From the NCBI GenBank assembly GCA_026387915.1, contig JAPLKS010000018.1:1-64000 (forward strand): 64,000 nucleotides of DNA, in the 5' to 3' direction. The notes below the pieces were generated by a model. The model did not search any database. It saw nothing but the letters and a program-made list of their open reading frames with translations, and was not told where the DNA came from. The DNA is from Gemmatimonadota bacterium. Lineage in GTDB: Bacteria; Gemmatimonadota; Gemmatimonadetes; Gemmatimonadales; Gemmatimonadaceae. Made by a program: the position numbers and the translations under genes. Numbering within the stretch: the stretch's first letter is position 1; each line of letters begins with the position of its first letter. Below are positions 16,192-25,800 of this stretch, piece by piece.

Positions 16192-17391
16192 ATGTTCATG
16201 GTCTGCCGTTGCAACTCGACGTTCCCCCGCCTGGCCGCACTATCGGTTCTCACCCTCGCGGCCTGCAGCAGCAGCGCGATCAACGCACCCGCGACAGGCG
16301 ACGGTCTCAGTACCGTCGCAACCGTTGCCGTGAATGCCGTAGCGCCCGTTGACGTCACGGTGCCGGTGTTGCCCGCCGTTCCGTTTCGCTACGCGGATGC
16401 CGCAATCGCGTTGCCATTCCACTTTACGGCGCCCAATGGCCCGCCAGGGAGCGTGGCGGCCACCGACAATACGCCCGCCAGTAATCGTGTGACCGACGCG
16501 GGCGCCACGCTCGGGCGCGTGCTCTTCTACGACAAGCGCCTGTCGGTCAACAATCAGGTCGCGTGCGCGTCGTGCCACGTGCAAGCGCGTGCGTTCGGCG
16601 ACAGCGCGCGACTCAGCCGTGGTTTCGCCGGGGGCTTCACCCATCGGCACTCGATGGCGCTCGCCAATGCGCGATACTATCAGCCCGGCCGCTTCTTCTG
16701 GGACGAGCGCGCGAGCAGTCTCGAAGTGCAGGTCCTGATGCCCATTCAAGATGCCACCGAAATGGGAATGACCTTGCCAGTGTTGCAATCCAAACTCGCG
16801 GCCACCACGTTCTATGCGCCGCTCTTTCGCGCGGCCTTTGGCACTACGGACGTCACGAGTGACCGCATCAGCCGAGCGCTCGCACAGTTCGTGCGCTCGC
16901 TGAGCTCGTACCGCGCCAAATACGATCAAGCCTTCGTCGGCAATGCGCCGCCGAACTTTGCCGCGGTTTTTGCGGCGCAAGAGCTACAGGGCCAACAGTT
17001 GTTTGTCGGCCGAGCGGGATGCGCGCGCTGCCATCGGACCGATGCGCAGGTGAGCAACACCGTCCACAACAACGGACTCGACGCCGTCCTCTCCGACACC
17101 GGCGCTGGCGGCGGCCGATTCAAGTCGCCCAGTCTCCGGAACATCGCGGTGCGAGCCCCCTACATGCACGACGGGCGGTTCACCACGCTCCGCCAAGTGG
17201 TGGAACACTACAACAGCGGCATTCAGGGCAGTCCCAATCTGGACCGCGTGCTACGTGGCCCCAACGGCCAGCCGCAGCGGTTAAATTTGACCAGTGCCGA
17301 GTTGGACGCGCTGGTGGCTTACCTTGGGACGCTCACGGATGCAAGTTTGCTGACCGACCCAAAGTTCTCGAGTCCATTCCCAAGGCCCTAG
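16192..17391 (+). CDS. Di-haem cytochrome c peroxidase family lipoprotein (MauG/CCP type)
   Basis: About 399 residues. The leader ends in LTLAACSSS, a lipobox, suggesting a periplasm-facing lipoprotein. Two haem c sites are present, CASCH (125-129) and CARCH (277-281), with the CCP-type landmarks LGRVLFYDKRLSVNNQVACA, SMALANARYYQPGRFFWDER, a PIQDATEMGM segment and RNIAVRAPYMHDGRF. Family members reduce peroxide or oxidise protein substrates. ATG 16198 is an alternative start with GAGG at a better distance. The stop codon is in frame with the following transporter gene. Confidence 0.93.
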   Translation: MFMVCRCNSTFPRLAALSVLTLAACSSSAINAPATGDGLSTVATVAVNAVAPVDVTVPVLPAVPFRYADAAIALPFHFTAPNGPPGSVAATDNTPASNRVTDAGATLGRVLFYDKRLSVNNQVACASCHVQARAFGDSARLSRGFAGGFTHRHSMALANARYYQPGRFFWDERASSLEVQVLMPIQDATEMGMTLPVLQSKLAATTFYAPLFRAAFGTTDVTSDRISRALAQFVRSLSSYRAKYDQAFVGNAPPNFAAVFAAQELQGQQLFVGRAGCARCHRTDAQVSNTVHNNGLDAVLSDTGAGGGRFKSPSLRNIAVRAPYMHDGRFTTLRQVVEHYNSGIQGSPNLDRVLRGPNGQPQRLNLTSAELDALVAYLGTLTDASLLTDPKFSSPFPRP

Positions 17392-17406
17392 GGCCGCGGA
17401 GGCCCT

Positions 17407-18639
17407 ACGAACTCCACCACGCCAGCGCGCCGATGGTCGCAACACTACACCGTCGTCGCGCTCTGCTTTGCGGCCATCTTCATCTCGTATCTCGACCGAA
17501 CCAACATTTCGGTCGCCTCCATCGCGATGAAAGAGCAGTTTGGGTGGACGGAGACCACGAAGGGCCTCGTGCTGTCGTCGTTCTTTATTGGCTACCTCCT
17601 GCTCCAGGTGGTGAGCGGCCTTCTCGCCAACAAGTACGGCGGTCGCGTGGTGCTGGGTGTGGCGGTGATCGCGTGGTCGCTCTTCACGGTGCTAACGCCA
17701 CCGGCCGCACTCTGGTCCCTCGGCACGCTCATCGCCGCGCGCATCGCACTCGGCTTGGGTGAAGCGGCGGTCTTTCCCGGCACGGTCAACATGATTGGCC
17801 GGTGGGTGCCCACGCAGGGGCGCACGCGCGCCATGGCATTTGCAACCAGCGGCATCTCGATGGGGACGCTCATCGCGCTCCCGCTCACGGCCTATCTGGT
17901 GCGCTCGTACGGATGGCCGATGCCCTTCTACCTGTTCGGCGCGCTTGGCTTGGTGTGGGCCATTCTCTGGTTTGTCTTCGTCGGAGAAGGACGCGGCGTG
18001 GAGGATGCGAAACCGCTCGCGGGTCGTGCCGTGCCGTGGCGCACCATCATGCGGACGCCGGCGGTGTGGGCGATCATCGTCAATCACTTTTGCCATAACT
18101 GGACGCTCTACGTGCTTCTGGCGTGGCTCCCGAGTTATTTCAAAGCCACCTTCGGTGTGTCGCTTGCCAATGCCGGCCTGCTCTCGGCAGCGCCATGGCT
18201 CGTGTCGTTCGTGATGAGTATCGTGATCGGTTTTGTGGCTGACGCGATGCTCGCACGTGGCTACAGTGCGACTTTCGTGCGCAAACTGCTGCAAGTCATT
18301 GGATCCGTGGGTGCAGCGGCTTTCATGCTGTTGCTGCACACGGCCCCCAGCGCAGCCATCGCGGCGGCTGTGATGTGCGGCGTCACCGGCATGCTGGCGT
18401 TCTGCTTTGCCGGCTTTGCGGTGAACTCGTTCGACATCGCCCCGCGCTATGCCGACGTGATCTGGGGCATCAGCAACACCTTCGCCACTATTCCTGGAAT
18501 CATCGGCGTATATGTCACCGGATGGCTCGTCGATCGTACCGGTGGCTACGCCGCGCCATTTCTCGTGACGGCGGGGCTCGCCTTTACCGGCGGACTCGTG
18601 TACTTGGCCATCGGTTCTGGAGAGAAAAAGATCGACTGA
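17407..18639 (+). CDS. MFS transporter (ACS family type) lacking a canonical start codon
   Basis: From residue R9 on, the translation is a standard 12-helix MFS protein: TM1 reads HYTVVALCFAAIFISYLDR with the conserved DRTNISVAS, followed by GYLLLQVVSGLLANKYGGR and ARIALGLGEAAVFPG. The first in-frame ATG (17527) would delete TM1. Upstream of it the frame is open back to the TAG of the cytochrome gene without ATG, GTG or TTG. ACG 17407 has GGAGG (17398-17402) four bases before it and is the best initiation candidate; a sequencing error (ATG to ACG) or TAG readthrough are alternatives. Anion/organic-acid symport is typical of this family. Confidence 0.85.
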   Translation, partial: TNSTTPARRWSQHYTVVALCFAAIFISYLDRTNISVASIAMKEQFGWTETTKGLVLSSFFIGYLLLQVVSGLLANKYGGRVVLGVAVIAWSLFTVLTPPAALWSLGTLIAARIALGLGEAAVFPGTVNMIGRWVPTQGRTRAMAFATSGISMGTLIALPLTAYLVRSYGWPMPFYLFGALGLVWAILWFVFVGEGRGVEDAKPLAGRAVPWRTIMRTPAVWAIIVNHFCHNWTLYVLLAWLPSYFKATFGVSLANAGLLSAAPWLVSFVMSIVIGFVADAMLARGYSATFVRKLLQVIGSVGAAAFMLLLHTAPSAAIAAAVMCGVTGMLAFCFAGFAVNSFDIAPRYADVIWGISNTFATIPGIIGVYVTGWLVDRTGGYAAPFLVTAGLAFTGGLVYLAIGSGEKKID

Positions 18640-18680
18640 CGACAAAGTCGCTGCGCGTTTCCCCAACCCCCCGGGGCTTT

Positions 18681-19805
18681 ATGTCGTATCGCATGTTGTG
18701 CTGTATCGTCTGGCTCGCCGCCTGTGGCAAGCACACGGGTGCCATTGATGGTCCCACCGTCGTCAGAAACGTCCCGTGGTCCGACAACGCGTGGACGCAA
18801 CCGGTTCCGAGCTGGGGCTCGCCGGTGCGGCTGGGCCTGCCCGTTCCGCTCGGCAACATTGTCCTCGGACCGTCGGGTGGATTTGGCGCATTCGGTGCGC
18901 ACGAAGGCGGGCATGTCGAAGGGCTCAATCACGTCTGGATTCCGATCACTCCGGGCACCGTTGTTCGCAGCTGGGCCGCCGGCAAGGTCACCAAGATCGA
19001 AGACATGGGCGACCGGGGGCTCGGCAACGGCGTGCACGAATACTTCGTGACCATCGACTACGGGCAAGGACTCGTCGGGAAGCATCTCGATGTTAGCCAG
19101 TCGCTCGTCAAACTCGGCGACACCGTCAAGGAAGGTGATCCGGTCGGCAATGCGCCCAGCGCCGAGTTTATGCTCATCGATGACAATCGCACCGACGGCG
19201 AACGCACGGGTGGCACGCCAACCACGGGTGGCTCGTATGTGTCACCCTTCGACTATCTGCGTGAGGATGTGAAAGCGTCGCTCATCGCTCGGCACATTGC
19301 GGAGCAGGTGGAGCCCTACTTCAAGGCTGGGAAAGTCGCAGGCAACCACCGTCCGTGGGAGCCGTTCCTCACGAACAAAATGTTGAACCATCCAGATCAC
19401 CTCGGTACGATCGTGGGCGAGTGGCTCCTCACCAACAAGGGGTGGAGTTCCATCGATCCACTCTACTACGAAGTGATGACCATTCACGACGTCACCAACG
19501 CATACGGTTCATTTCAGCGGATGGAGCTCGAGGATCACGACTGGTCTGTTCCTGGCAACAAGCGTGGCGCCGACGCCACCTGGCAGCGCGGCACGGAACC
19601 AGGCACGGTGATCGTGTCAATTCAGGGCAGTGCGCCGTGGTATGGTCGCTACACCGTGGACGACACGGGAAGCCGCGCCAAGCTGACCATTGAATGGCAG
19701 CATGCAGCGTATCCCACCGCCATCACCGCAAATGCCGCCGTCTACTCCGCCCGGACCACCGCCTATTTGCAGGCCGATGCACAAGCGCTCGGCGTGATCA
19801 AGTAA
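18681..19805 (+). CDS. M23/LytM-fold-like lipoprotein
   Basis: 374 residues from ATG 18681. MSYRMLCCIVWLAACGKHTG gives a lipobox (LAAC). The N-terminal part looks like a duplicated-hybrid-motif beta fold of M23 type: GLNHVWIPITPGTVVRSWAAGKVTKIE, YFVTIDYGQGLVGKHLDVSQSLVKLGDTVKEGDPVG. The usual HxxxD and HxH zinc ligands are not clear, so it may be non-catalytic. The C-terminal 220 residues are of unknown type. It follows the transporter by 41 bases and may be co-transcribed. Confidence 0.75.
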   Translation: MSYRMLCCIVWLAACGKHTGAIDGPTVVRNVPWSDNAWTQPVPSWGSPVRLGLPVPLGNIVLGPSGGFGAFGAHEGGHVEGLNHVWIPITPGTVVRSWAAGKVTKIEDMGDRGLGNGVHEYFVTIDYGQGLVGKHLDVSQSLVKLGDTVKEGDPVGNAPSAEFMLIDDNRTDGERTGGTPTTGGSYVSPFDYLREDVKASLIARHIAEQVEPYFKAGKVAGNHRPWEPFLTNKMLNHPDHLGTIVGEWLLTNKGWSSIDPLYYEVMTIHDVTNAYGSFQRMELEDHDWSVPGNKRGADATWQRGTEPGTVIVSIQGSAPWYGRYTVDDTGSRAKLTIEWQHAAYPTAITANAAVYSARTTAYLQADAQALGVIK

Positions 19806-19807
19806 AA

Positions 19808-19839
19808 GCGCCGCCGTCGCACAACAGCGACGGCGGCGC
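19808..19839. terminator. Hairpin terminator between convergent genes
   Basis: A 13-bp perfect stem GCGCCGCCGTCGC (19808-19820) / GCGACGGCGGCGC (19827-19839) with loop ACAACA. On the minus strand TTTT follows; on the plus strand no T-run follows, so it best serves the TPR gene. Confidence 0.75.
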
Positions 19840-19864
19840 AAAAACTCCTGCTACGATCAGGCGA

Positions 19865-20752
19865 TTAGGGCGCGCCGAGTTTTTTGCGCGTGAACGGCCG
19901 CACGAACGCCGCCGGCGGAGTGTGCGCCGTGGCAAGGTCGTACGCCTTCTGATATAGCTCCTTGGCCTTCGCCGCATCACCCTGCTTTTCGTACGTCATG
20001 CCGAGCAGGGTGTTCATAAAGGGATCGTTGGCGTTCCCCTGCATCGCGATGGTCTTGGTGAGTTCCGTCTGTGCGACCGCGAGATTGTTGGTATAGAGCG
20101 CCACGTAGCCGACGAGATACGGATAGAAGCGCTCCTGCTGCGCGGCCATGGCTGGATCGGCGTCGAGAATCTTACGCGCCGCCGCCACCTGCTTTTGCGC
20201 TTCGGCCGCATTGCCCGCACGCGCCGCGAGGCGGGCCAGTGCGTGCGTCAGGCGGAAGTCCCAGAGCGACTTGGGGTGCGAGCGCGGCTCCGGCTCTTTG
20301 AGTCCGAGTTCCGATCCACGGCGGTAGTATTTGTCTGCCGTCTTGAGGTCGCCAGCGTCGATGCACACGCGCGCGGCTTCGTTAGCCATCTCGCCCTGCT
20401 GATAAAACGCGTTCTGCGGCTCCGCCTGTTCGCGCGTGAGCCAATACGCGATCACCATTTCCTCGTACTTCACGGTGTTCGCGCAGTCGCCGTCAAAGGC
20501 GTACGACATGGCCATCGCGCGTTGTGCGGCGGATTTCGCCAGGGGATCCGGCGCGCTCTCGATGAGTTTTTGGAAGAGCTCGCGGGCTTTGGCCGTTTGT
20601 CCTTCCGTGTCGAGGCGCGACGCTTCGCGCAGGCTGTCGGAGCGCGGCGTACGCGGCGCGCCCTGTGCCGTAGCGACGTTGGCGTGCAGCACGACGGTGG
20701 CGAGGGCCACTGCGCCCAGGATACGGCGGGTCCAGTTACGTGTCGTCATCAC
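19865..20752 (-). CDS. Secreted tetratricopeptide-repeat protein
   Basis: 295 residues with a signal peptide (RRILGAVALATVVLHANVATAQG). The rest is helical with TPR-like pairs (GQTAKARELFQKLIESAPDP, AEAQKQVAAARKILDADPAM, AVAQTELTKTIAMQ, and the clearest unit DPFMNTLLGMTYEKQGDAAK). No enzyme motif is seen; a periplasmic scaffolding role is inferred. It lies 31 bases downstream of the small gene at 20784, so the two may be one transcript. Confidence 0.85.
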   Translation of the reverse strand: MMTTRNWTRRILGAVALATVVLHANVATAQGAPRTPRSDSLREASRLDTEGQTAKARELFQKLIESAPDPLAKSAAQRAMAMSYAFDGDCANTVKYEEMVIAYWLTREQAEPQNAFYQQGEMANEAARVCIDAGDLKTADKYYRRGSELGLKEPEPRSHPKSLWDFRLTHALARLAARAGNAAEAQKQVAAARKILDADPAMAAQQERFYPYLVGYVALYTNNLAVAQTELTKTIAMQGNANDPFMNTLLGMTYEKQGDAAKAKELYQKAYDLATAHTPPAAFVRPFTRKKLGAP

Positions 20753-20783
20753 ATTCTCCGTTAGATGCTACTGATAAAACATT

Positions 20784-21071
20784 TCACAGACCGTCGGTGA
20801 GCGCCAGTCGGCTTCCCGGAGGCACCGCGTGCTTGAGCTCCGCCACCGTCGGCGGCTTCTTGAAAAATAATCCGAGCGACACCCCACCCACTTCCATCGC
20901 ACTCAATTTCTCGACACCCGACACCTCGAGCTGACGCGCGGCGGCCGCGCCAAACACCAACGGTGGCGTGAACGTGCCGACTTTCGGCAACGCGCCGCGT
21001 GCAAAGGCAACGACCGTCGCACCACGCCCCGTCAGATTGATCACATTGCGCACCTCAACTTCGATCACCAT
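20784..21071 (-). CDS. EF-Tu domain-2-like small protein
   Basis: 95 residues. The opening MVIEVEVRNVINLTGRGATV followed by VAFARGALPKVGTFTPPL matches the translational-GTPase domain 2 beta-barrel pattern (a GRG turn, then G-x-L-x-VG). There is no GTPase domain. The C-terminal half (LEVSGVEKLSAMEVGGVSLGLFF) continues as beta strands, so the barrel appears complete. Function unknown; a stand-alone domain of this type could bind RNA or a protein partner. It is cytoplasmic by composition. Confidence 0.72.
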   Translation of the reverse strand: MVIEVEVRNVINLTGRGATVVAFARGALPKVGTFTPPLVFGAAAARQLEVSGVEKLSAMEVGGVSLGLFFKKPPTVAELKHAVPPGSRLALTDGL

Positions 21072-21170
21072 GCCGCATAGCCCAGTTAGTGGTTCGGTCT
21101 CCGAAGCCGCCTGCCGTAACAGAACGTTACTCGGTAGAGCTACGCATAGGCGCCGAGACCCTAATTCTAC

Positions 21171-21176
21171 TATACT
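21171..21176 (+). promoter_or_regulatory. Candidate -10 element
   Basis: TATACT lies in an AT-rich patch about 90 bases upstream of the desaturase start. No clear -35 partner was found at the usual distance. Confidence 0.25.
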
Positions 21177-21264
21177 TCAGAGATGCGCCGCGCGCGCGAA
21201 TCACGAGTGACGGGCCTGCCGACCTGCTTACACCATTGGCCCCCATTCTCGACCCCCGGAATCC

Positions 21265-22302
21265 ATGACCGAACAGCACACGGCGCCAAACGCCACGAGC
21301 ATCGCGGACAGCGCGGATTGGCGCTCCATCGTGGCCCGTTATGCCACCCCCGATTCGCTCCGGTCCATCCGGCAACTGGCCATCACACTAGTACTACTCT
21401 TCGCGTCGCTCTGGTTTGCGGCGTGGCTCATTCCGGTCGCGCCGTGGGCGAGCGTGCTGATGTTGCTCCCGATTGCCGGCTTTCAGATTCGTACCTTCAT
21501 CATCATGCACGATTGTGGTCACGGCAGCTTTTCGTCCTGGCCGCGCGTCAACGACGCCATTGGTTTTATCACCGGTGTGTTGACCTTCACGCCCTACGCC
21601 CAGTGGCGTCGCGAACATGCGCTTCACCACGCCTCGTCGGGCGATCTTGACCGCCGTGGTTATGGCGACGTCACCACGTTGACCTGCGCCGAATACCGAG
21701 CACTCTCGCGCTTCGGCCGTTTCAAGTACCGGGCCTACCGCAGTCCGTTCGTCCTCTTTGGTGTGGGCCCGTTGCACATGATGGTGCTCCAGCGCTTTCG
21801 CGCGCCGGGTGTCGCCACCGGTAAGAAGCAGTTGTGGAACGTCTGGATGACTAACATCGCGATGGCCGGCCTCGCCGCCATTGGGATCGTCGCGTTCGGC
21901 TGGAAGCCGGTGGTGCTCCTCTACCTCCCCGCGTTCTACCTCGCGGGCGCCGCCGGCATTTGGCTCTTCTATGTCCAACACCAGTTCGAAGACGCCTACT
22001 GGGAACGCCACAAGGCATGGGACTACGCCACGGCGGCAGTGATGGGCAGTTCGTATCTGCGCCTTCCCGCCGTGCTCAACTGGTTCACGGGAAACATCGG
22101 CTTGCATCACGTGCACCATCTCGGGCCGAAAATTCCGAACTATCGTCTCAAAAAAGCCCACGAAGAAAACGCCATCTTCCACGAAGCGCCGGTGCTCACG
22201 TTGCGCACTGCGTTCCGGTCGCTGCGCCTCACGCTGTGGGACGAGCAGACGGGCCGCATGGTGGGCTTCCGGGAGCTGCGGCATATGCCGCGCGCGGGGT
22301 AA
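21265..22302 (+). CDS. Membrane fatty acid desaturase
   Basis: 345 residues. The three histidine boxes of membrane di-iron desaturases are present: HDCGH (82-86), HALHH (118-122) and LHHVHH (281-285). Hydrophobic spans at about 38-80, 100-112 and 195-235 fit a polytopic inner-membrane enzyme. It introduces a double bond into fatty acyl chains of membrane lipids, with O2 and an electron donor. The regiochemistry cannot be told from sequence alone. The asparaginase-like gene starts seven bases later and is probably in the same operon. Confidence 0.93.
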   Translation: MTEQHTAPNATSIADSADWRSIVARYATPDSLRSIRQLAITLVLLFASLWFAAWLIPVAPWASVLMLLPIAGFQIRTFIIMHDCGHGSFSSWPRVNDAIGFITGVLTFTPYAQWRREHALHHASSGDLDRRGYGDVTTLTCAEYRALSRFGRFKYRAYRSPFVLFGVGPLHMMVLQRFRAPGVATGKKQLWNVWMTNIAMAGLAAIGIVAFGWKPVVLLYLPAFYLAGAAGIWLFYVQHQFEDAYWERHKAWDYATAAVMGSSYLRLPAVLNWFTGNIGLHHVHHLGPKIPNYRLKKAHEENAIFHEAPVLTLRTAFRSLRLTLWDEQTGRMVGFRELRHMPRAG

Positions 22303-22309
22303 CAGCACC

Positions 22310-22798
22310 ATGGCCGTTCGCATTTTTGTCACTGGCGGTACGTTCGATAAAGAATACAACGAACTGGCCGGCGCGCTGGCGTTCAATCGGAGTCACGTCG
22401 AAGACGTGCTCGAACGCGGCCGCTGCAAGCTCGATGTGGCCATCGACGTTCTGATGATGATCGACAGCCTCGATATGACCCCCGCCGACCGCCAGAAAAT
22501 TGTCGCGGCCTGCGCATCGTGCGCCGAGCCCCGCATCGTCATCACGCACGGTACCGACACCATGGTCGAAACGGCCACGGCGATTGCCGCCGCGGTCACC
22601 GACAAAACTGTCGTCCTCACCGGCGCGATGGTCCCCTTTGCCTTTGGCAGCTCCGACGGACTCTTCAACCTCGGCAGCGCCCTCTCCTTTGTGCAGGCGC
22701 TCCCCGTGGGCGTGTACATCGCCATGAATGGTCGCTGCTTTGCGTGGAACAACGTGCGCAAGAATCGCGACGCCGGCGTCTTTGAAGCATTGAACTAA
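22310..22798 (+). CDS. Single-domain L-asparaginase-like protein
   Basis: 162 residues. It matches only the N-terminal domain of asparaginases: IFVTGGTFDK (nucleophile Thr), ITHGTDTMVETA (second Thr and Asp) and DKTVVLTGAMVPFAFG (the catalytic Lys). The catalytic T/T-D-K set is kept, but the C-terminal domain of the usual 320-350-residue enzymes is missing. The frame ends naturally with TAA, so it is a short family member rather than a truncation. Hydrolysis of asparagine or a related amide is inferred. Confidence 0.88.
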   Translation: MAVRIFVTGGTFDKEYNELAGALAFNRSHVEDVLERGRCKLDVAIDVLMMIDSLDMTPADRQKIVAACASCAEPRIVITHGTDTMVETATAIAAAVTDKTVVLTGAMVPFAFGSSDGLFNLGSALSFVQALPVGVYIAMNGRCFAWNNVRKNRDAGVFEALN

Positions 22799-22800
22799 CC

Positions 22801-22827
22801 ACACCAACAACACCAACAACACCAACA
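22801..22827. repeat. 9-bp tandem repeat (3 copies)
   Basis: ACACCAACA is repeated exactly three times directly after the asparaginase stop codon, with degenerate units on both sides. Confidence 0.8.
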
Positions 22828-22839
22828 GCATCAACGGAG

Positions 22840-22876
22840 AAGGGGAGGAAGTCCGCGTGTCGGACTTCCTCCCCTT
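22840..22876. terminator. Perfect hairpin between convergent genes
   Basis: AAGGGGAGGAAGTCCG (22840-22855) pairs exactly with 22861-22876 around a 5-base loop CGTGT. No long T-run follows on either strand; termination is likely but not certain. Confidence 0.6.
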
Positions 22877-22894
22877 CATCTTTCCGATGCAGCG

Positions 22895-25800
22895 TTACTT
22901 CGCTTCGGGCAGCCCCGCCGCCTTCCGCTTCGCATTGAAGCCCGCAAGTCCGGTCGTCTTGAGCGCCGTCCACTTGGCCATCACCTCGGCGCCCTGCTTC
23001 CGCGAACGATCCACCGTCGCCAGCGCACGGTCCGTAGGTGCCACATCGGCACCCTGCATCGCCATCGCCGCCGACATCATCGCATTGCTCGCGGCTTCAA
23101 GCGTCACCGAGCTACCACCGGCACCGCCACCCCGACGCCCACCACCACCGCGACGACCACCGCCACGCTGCGGTGCCGGAGCGAGCGAATCAATCTTGGC
23201 CTTGAACGCCTCGGCATCAGCGCCCGTCAGCTTTTCAACCTTTGCCGACAGTGCGCGCGCCTCAGCACTGGCCGCGTGCGCTGCCGTTGCCGCATCCCAC
23301 AATCCGCGCGAAAGTTGCGCGATCTGCGCGAGCGCCACCGCAGGAGTTTTCACACGCGGGTCGAGCTTGAGCGTCAACGGCTGCGTGTAGCTCTTGCCGT
23401 CCACCGTCAGGCGCACTGTATAGTTGCCCGCCGGCGCCCACGGCGCATTCACATCGTCGTACGTGGCGTGCGGAACCGCACCCACGGCGCCTTCGTCACC
23501 ATTGTCTTCGATGTCCGCAACGGGCAGCGGATCAAAGTGCAGATCCCAGCTGAACCGGTGCATCCCAGCCTTCGCCGAGAGCGTGATCGGCTTGGCGGGC
23601 CAATAGAGCGGGAGTCCGCAGAACGTTGCGGTGGGACGCTGCTGACAGATCTTGTCGTACGCCGCCATGTCGTTGGCGGGATGTACGGCGAGTACTGGGT
23701 CCTTGGTCGAGTAGTCGCGCACAACCTTGCCGCTGCCGTCAAGAATCTCGAGTAGCACATCGCCGCTCGCATCGGCGGGCAGATAATAATCGAGAATCGC
23801 GCCCGGCATTGGATTTTCGCCGGCGGGAAGTTCGGGCGGCCACGGGGTGGCGTCGTTGGTGCCATGACGCACACGCACCGCGACCACCGGCTTCACGAGA
23901 TACGCGCGCTTGGCCGCACTCGCCGCACGGATGGCCGCCGCCTGACGCAACGGCGTGACGTCATCCAAAATCCAGAACCCACGGCCGTGCGTGCCGGCAA
24001 TGAGATCGGAGCAGAGGCAGCTACTGTCGTCCTTCACCTGTAAATCACGCACGGAAATCGCCGGCATGTCGTTACGCAGCGACTGCCAGTGATCGCCATC
24101 GTCAAAGCTCACCCACACCTGAATATCGGTGGCGGCGTAGAGCAGCCCCTTCTGCCGCGGATCTTCACGAATGGAGTTCGCCACCGATCCACCAGCGATG
24201 CCGCTGTTGATTTCGGTCCACGTCTTACCGCCGTCATGGGTGCGGAAAAAATGCGGATTCCAGTCATCGATGCGCATCGAGTTGGCGGCAGCGTACGCCG
24301 TCTGCGTGTCGAAGTGGCCGGCCTCAATGTTGAAAATGCGCGTCCACGCCTTGATGGCCGCAGGCGTCACGTTCTGCCACGAGGTGCCGCCGTTCGTCGT
24401 CACCTGAATGAACCCATCATCGGTGCCGGCCCACAACACATTGAGATCCTTCGGCGACGGCGAGAGCGCCGTAATCGCGCCCAGCGGACTGGGCGTCACG
24501 GTGCTCGCGTACTTACCAGCGCTCGCCGGTGCTTCCCAGGTTTGGCGCGCCAAGTCGCCACTGATGCGCGTCCAGCTCTTGGCGTGATCCACCGACTTCC
24601 ACACCACGTTCGACGCGTAGAACAACACGTCGGGCTTTACCGGCGACCACTGAATGGGCATCGTGCGCACGTTGCGGCCAAAGTTCTCGCCATTCGGCCC
24701 CTTCACGCTGAGATCCGGTCCCACCTGCGTCGTCTGCGCGGTCTTGCGATTGTACAGCGACACATTGGTGCGCGCGCTTGCATACACGAGATCCGGATCC
24801 TTCGGATCAGACGCTGCCACGCCGTATTCCTGAATGTTCACCGGATGCCAGTCGTGGAAGGTGATCTGTCCATCCATTGACCGGCTGGCCACGCAGGCTG
24901 ATCCCGAGTCCTGCTGACCACCGCACACGCGATACGGAAAATCGTTATCGGTGGAAACGTGGTACATCGCCGCCGTCGGCTGATTGTACCAGTTGCTCCA
25001 GCTGAGGCCGCGGTTCGCCGACACCACGCCCCCCTGATCGGACACCGCCAAAATGATGTCGGGATTATTCGGGTTGATCCAGTTCTTTTGATAGTCATCG
25101 CCGCCGGGAGCACCGCGCACCGCTGACCAGTTCACGCCGGCATCCTCGGTGCGCCACATTACCGTCGACGAGCTATAGACCACGTTCTCGTGCTTCGGGT
25201 CTACCACGATCGTTGGAAGATCGCCGCCGCCAATACGTGAAAGCGGACGAGCATCCGGCACACGCGTTGAACCCGCGGCAGTCACAGCGAGCTGCCAGTG
25301 TTCACCAGCATCACTCGACTTGTAGAACGCTACCGGCCCCGACGCTCCAGTCGCCGTGGCCGACGCGACCATCGCGTAGAGCACCTTCGCATTGCTCGGC
25401 GCCAGCGCGATGTTCGCCTGCAGTACCGTCGGCAATCCCTGCGTCAGCGGCTTCCACGTGGTGCCACCATCGGTGGACTTATAGATGCCATTGCCGCCGC
25501 CACCAAAACCGCCGCCTTCCCAGAACGCCTGCTGCTGCTGCCAGAGCGTCGCGTACACCACGTTCGGATCATTTGGGTCGATACGCACATCATTCGCGCT
25601 CGTGTACTCGTCGCGATACAGCACTTTCTGAAACGTCTTGCCACCGTCCAGCGAGCGGAACAACCCACGCTCGGCGCTTGGACCATAGGGGTGGCCAAGC
25701 GCGGCGACAAAGAGACGGTTCGGATCCTTCGGGTCCACGTCGATCATCGCGATCATCTGCGTGTCGAATAGCCCGAGGTGCGTCCACGTTTTTCCCGCAT

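Noticed and set aside
22229-22879. A minus-strand frame with a Leu/Val-rich start (LVLLVLLVWLV) near 22800
   Set aside because: The hydrophobic stretch is only the ACACCAACA repeat read backwards; the remainder is antisense to the asparaginase-like gene.
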